From Chlorella sorokiniana (taxonomy: Eukaryota > Chlorophyta > Trebouxiophyceae > Chlorellales > Chlorellaceae), in contig CP084613.1 of the NCBI GenBank assembly GCA_025917655.1, positions 1,116,001 through 1,180,000 of the forward strand: DNA of 64,000 bases, in the 5' to 3' direction. The notes beneath the pieces were generated by a model. The model worked only from the letters and a program-made list of their open reading frames with translations. It was not told the origin of the DNA and searched no databases. A program made the position numbers and the translations under genes. Shown here piece by piece: positions 61,707 to 64,000 of this stretch (positions within the stretch are counted from its first letter, which is position 1; each line of letters opens with the position of its first letter).

Positions 61707-64000
61707 ATGCCATGCTCCCGCTGCATGGCGTGGCCGACATCATGTAAGACAGTTAGCTGTGGTGCCCGCCCAGGCACGCGACCTCCTCAAGGCTCCAGGA
61801 AAGCTTACAATGCAGTGCAATGCTTGCATGCACAGCAACAGCCTGCCAGGGCCATCGTGATTGGGGCTGGGGCGGGGGGCCTGGCTGCCGCTGGGCGTCT
61901 TGCAAGAGCGGGGTTGGACGTCCACGTTTTGGAGAAGAATGCGGAGGTATGTGGCCCTGCATGGCAGCGACAAAGTCCCAGATGTCGCAATACGATGTGT
62001 GCTGATTCAAAGTTGGTCTTTGTGCTTGTCCAGGTCGGCGGGCGGGTTCAATCTGCAGCCTCGCCCGACGGCACGTTCCGCTTTGACACCGGCCCCTCGC
62101 TGCTCCTCTTCCCTGATAAGTGAGGCGCGCTGCGTTGCAGCGCAGCCCTTTCTGCTATAACTCGTTGATTTTGGCATCGTCAGGGTCCCTGTGAACAGCG
62201 TGCGCCTGTTCCAAACACACACGGCTGCGCCACTGCCGCTGCCGCGCAGGTACCGCGAGGCCTTTGAGGCCATGGGCACCTCGCTGGAGGCGCAGGGCAT
62301 CCACCTGGCCCGCGTGCAGCCTGAGGCCTACCGCGTGTGGTTCCCGGGTGGCGGCGGCCACCTGGACCTCCTGAACAACGAAGCTGACATGGCGGCTCAG
62401 CTGGAGGCGGTGGAGGCAGGGGCTGCAGACGGCTTCAGGTGCGATGCTGCTCACCGTGGATGTCCTGATGCCCTGCTCTCTGGATTGTTTGCTGCTTTTG
62501 GCACTGATTGGGCAGGCGCCGCAGCTCTTTGTGCATGAGCAGGACGGCGCGGGGCAGCACGCAGAATGTGCTGGCCTGGCTGACCCCTTTCAAGTTTTGC
62601 CAAGAGCTGATCAGCATTGCAACCCAGCAGGCGTTTTTGCACATGGCGCGCCAGCACCTGCGCATGGGCGTGCCGCACTTCATTGACCGCGACTTTGAGG
62701 AGCTGGCCAACGCCAAGGGGCTGCAGGTGTGGCTGCTGGGGCGTGCCGGGCAGATGTAGTTCAGTAAACGGTTGTTCTGCGCAAGGCTGCATCAGGAGAC
62801 GGGCTGTGCCCCGAGGTAGCAGCTGTGGCAACGCCTGCTGTGCTGGGCACCTTCTGCCGCCGCGCAGGACTTGCTGCCCTTCCTGCCGGAGATCAACCCG
62901 CTCGACCTGCTGGGCCAGCACGACTGGCGGCTGCGCCAGTTTTTCAAGGACCCCCGCCTGCGGGCCATGTTCACGTTCCAGGCAAGCTGTCCTGCAAGTG
63001 GCCGGTTTGCCTTGCAAGGAGCCCACAAGCTCCATCGCAAGGTGCGCTTTGCTGCTGCAGCAGCCATGCTCACCTCCCGGGCCGCACCGGTGACTGGGCC
63101 GTTGCAGGATCTGTATGTGGGGCTGACCCCCTACTCCGCCCCCGCCGTGTTTGGGCTGCTGGCGGGCACGGAGCTGACAGACGGCGTGTGGTACCCGCTG
63201 GGCGGCTTCCAAACGGTGGGTGGATGGGGCGGGAATGCTGGAATCTGCTCGTCTTGCCACAGCAGCACGGCCGCGTCTGCCATGTGGCTCACTTGGCTGG
63301 GGCGCTGGGGCGCCGGGCGCCTTTGCTGTGCAGACTGCCGTGCCTGTTGATTGTCGGCCTCCCCTTGCACAGGTCCGGGATGGCTTGCGGCGAGCAGCAG
63401 AGGCGTGTGGCGTGCGGGTGCTGACAGGCGCGGAGGTGGTGGCCATCACAACGGAGCCTGGCGGCAGGTGGGTGACGGGCGTCACGCTGGCAGACGGGCA
63501 GCACCTGGCAGCCGACCTCGTGGTCTGCAACAGAGACCTGCCCGCAGCCTACCAGCTGCTGGCTGGCAGCAGCAGCAATGGCGGCAGCACTGGCAGCAGA
63601 GGCACAGCTGCGACGCCCTCTCCAGCCGCCGCAGACTATGGGCGGCAGCAGCACGAGCGCCTGGGACGTTTGAAGTACAGCGTGGGGGTGGTATCATTCA
63701 ACTGGTGCATGGCCAAGAGAATTGAAGGCCTCGCCCACCATAACGTGTTTCTGTCTCAACAGTGGCGCGAGTCGTGGGCGCCCGCCGCACGGCCCGGCGA
63801 CTTTGTGCGCCACCCAAATTTCTATGTGCACGTCCCCAATCGCACCGACCCAACGGCAGCGCCCCAGGGTGTGACAGCGTGATGGTGTTGCTCCCTGTGG
63901 CCAACCGGCAGCAGTGCAGCAGCGATTATGGCGCTCTGGTGGCAGAGGGGCGGCGTCGCGTCCTGCAGGTGGCACGTTGGGGTGTTGCGTTGCGTTCTTG
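61707..64000 (+). CDS. CrtI/CRTISO-type carotenoid desaturase-like flavoprotein (3' end outside window)
   Basis: FAD-dependent phytoene dehydrogenase superfamily. ATG 61707 (MPCSRCMAWPTSC; also ATG 61725) heads a basic, Ser/Arg-rich stretch that may target the plastid. Next come the dinucleotide fold RAIVIGAGAGGLAAAGRLAR, DVHVLEKNAE and VGGRVQSA. Later exons: TFRFDTGPSLLLFPDKYREA, YRVWFPGGGGHLDLL, FLHMARQHLRMGVPHFIDRD, LLPFLPEINPLDLLGQHDWR, PRLRAMFTFQDLYVGLTPYS, APAVFGLLAGTELTDGVWYP, LGGFQTVRDGLRRAAEACGV, ADLVVCNRDLPAAYQLL, LKYSVGVVSFNWCMAKRIEG and PNFYVHVPNRTDPTAAPQG, then DSVMVLLPVANRQQ. YVGL-PY-APAVF and DGVWYPLGGF are CrtI hallmarks. It may act on a carotenoid other than phytoene, since plants and green algae use PDS/ZDS/CRTISO for lycopene. 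The gene runs off the right edge. Confidence 0.82.

Overview
The window is nuclear DNA of a green alga, most likely a Chlorella-like trebouxiophyte. This is inferred from the very GC-rich sequence, dense short GT-AG introns, alanine/glutamine/glycine-rich linkers, plastid-targeted proteins, plant-type domain fusions (SufE-NadA; PHD plus GNAT with TPL-binding-like domains), and TGTAA at the 3' ends of many genes, the usual green-algal polyadenylation signal. No virus, retroelement, IS element, CRISPR array, rRNA or tRNA was found.

Layout. 0.2-3.5 kb (-) CBL-interacting protein kinase; 4.0-6.9 kb (+) queuine tRNA-ribosyltransferase; 7.4-9.2 kb (-) secreted chymotrypsin-fold protein; 9.7-11.9 kb (-) Rgp1; 12.2-16.2 kb (+) RING / Tudor-like / tandem-BRCT protein; 16.7-17.8 kb (+) CURT1/CAAD thylakoid protein; 18.2-19.0 kb (-) orphan secreted protein; 19.3-23.8 kb (-) SufE-NadA quinolinate synthase; 24.6-31.5 kb (+) PHD-GNAT protein of the IDM1 type; 32.0-33.1 kb (+) twin-CX9C protein; 33.9-34.7 kb (-) isoprenylcysteine methyltransferase; 35.3-38.9 kb (+) CHY zinc-finger protein; 39.9-42.0 kb (+) two-RRM protein; 43.2-44.8 kb (-) LigB/DODA-type dioxygenase; 45.2-50.6 kb (-) bifunctional peptide-amidating enzyme PAM; 50.6-52.7 kb poorly resolved; 52.7-54.3 kb (-) LON-domain protein; 55.2-57.8 kb (+) RMDN/FAM82-like TPR protein; 58.3-59.1 kb (+) orphan secreted protein; 59.2-61.4 kb (-) mRNA cap guanine-N7 methyltransferase; 61.7 kb to the right edge (+) CrtI-type desaturase, cut by the window end.

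The genes are a mixed housekeeping set with no shared pathway. Several pairs are head-to-head across 0.3-0.9 kb gaps that probably hold two-way promoters (CIPK/QTRT1, RGP1/RING-BRCT, NadA/PHD-GNAT, ICMT/CHY, LON/RMDN, RNMT/CrtI). Coordinates given for genes run from start to stop codon and include introns.

The most interesting points are a protein joining a BARD1-like RING, a Tudor-like module and tandem BRCT repeats; two neighbouring unrelated genes that share a homologous intron; and a chymotrypsin-like protein lacking a recognisable catalytic-serine motif. Many conserved domains change frame by one base beside G/C runs. This pattern looks like assembly indels rather than gene decay, and it affects how other models here should be read.
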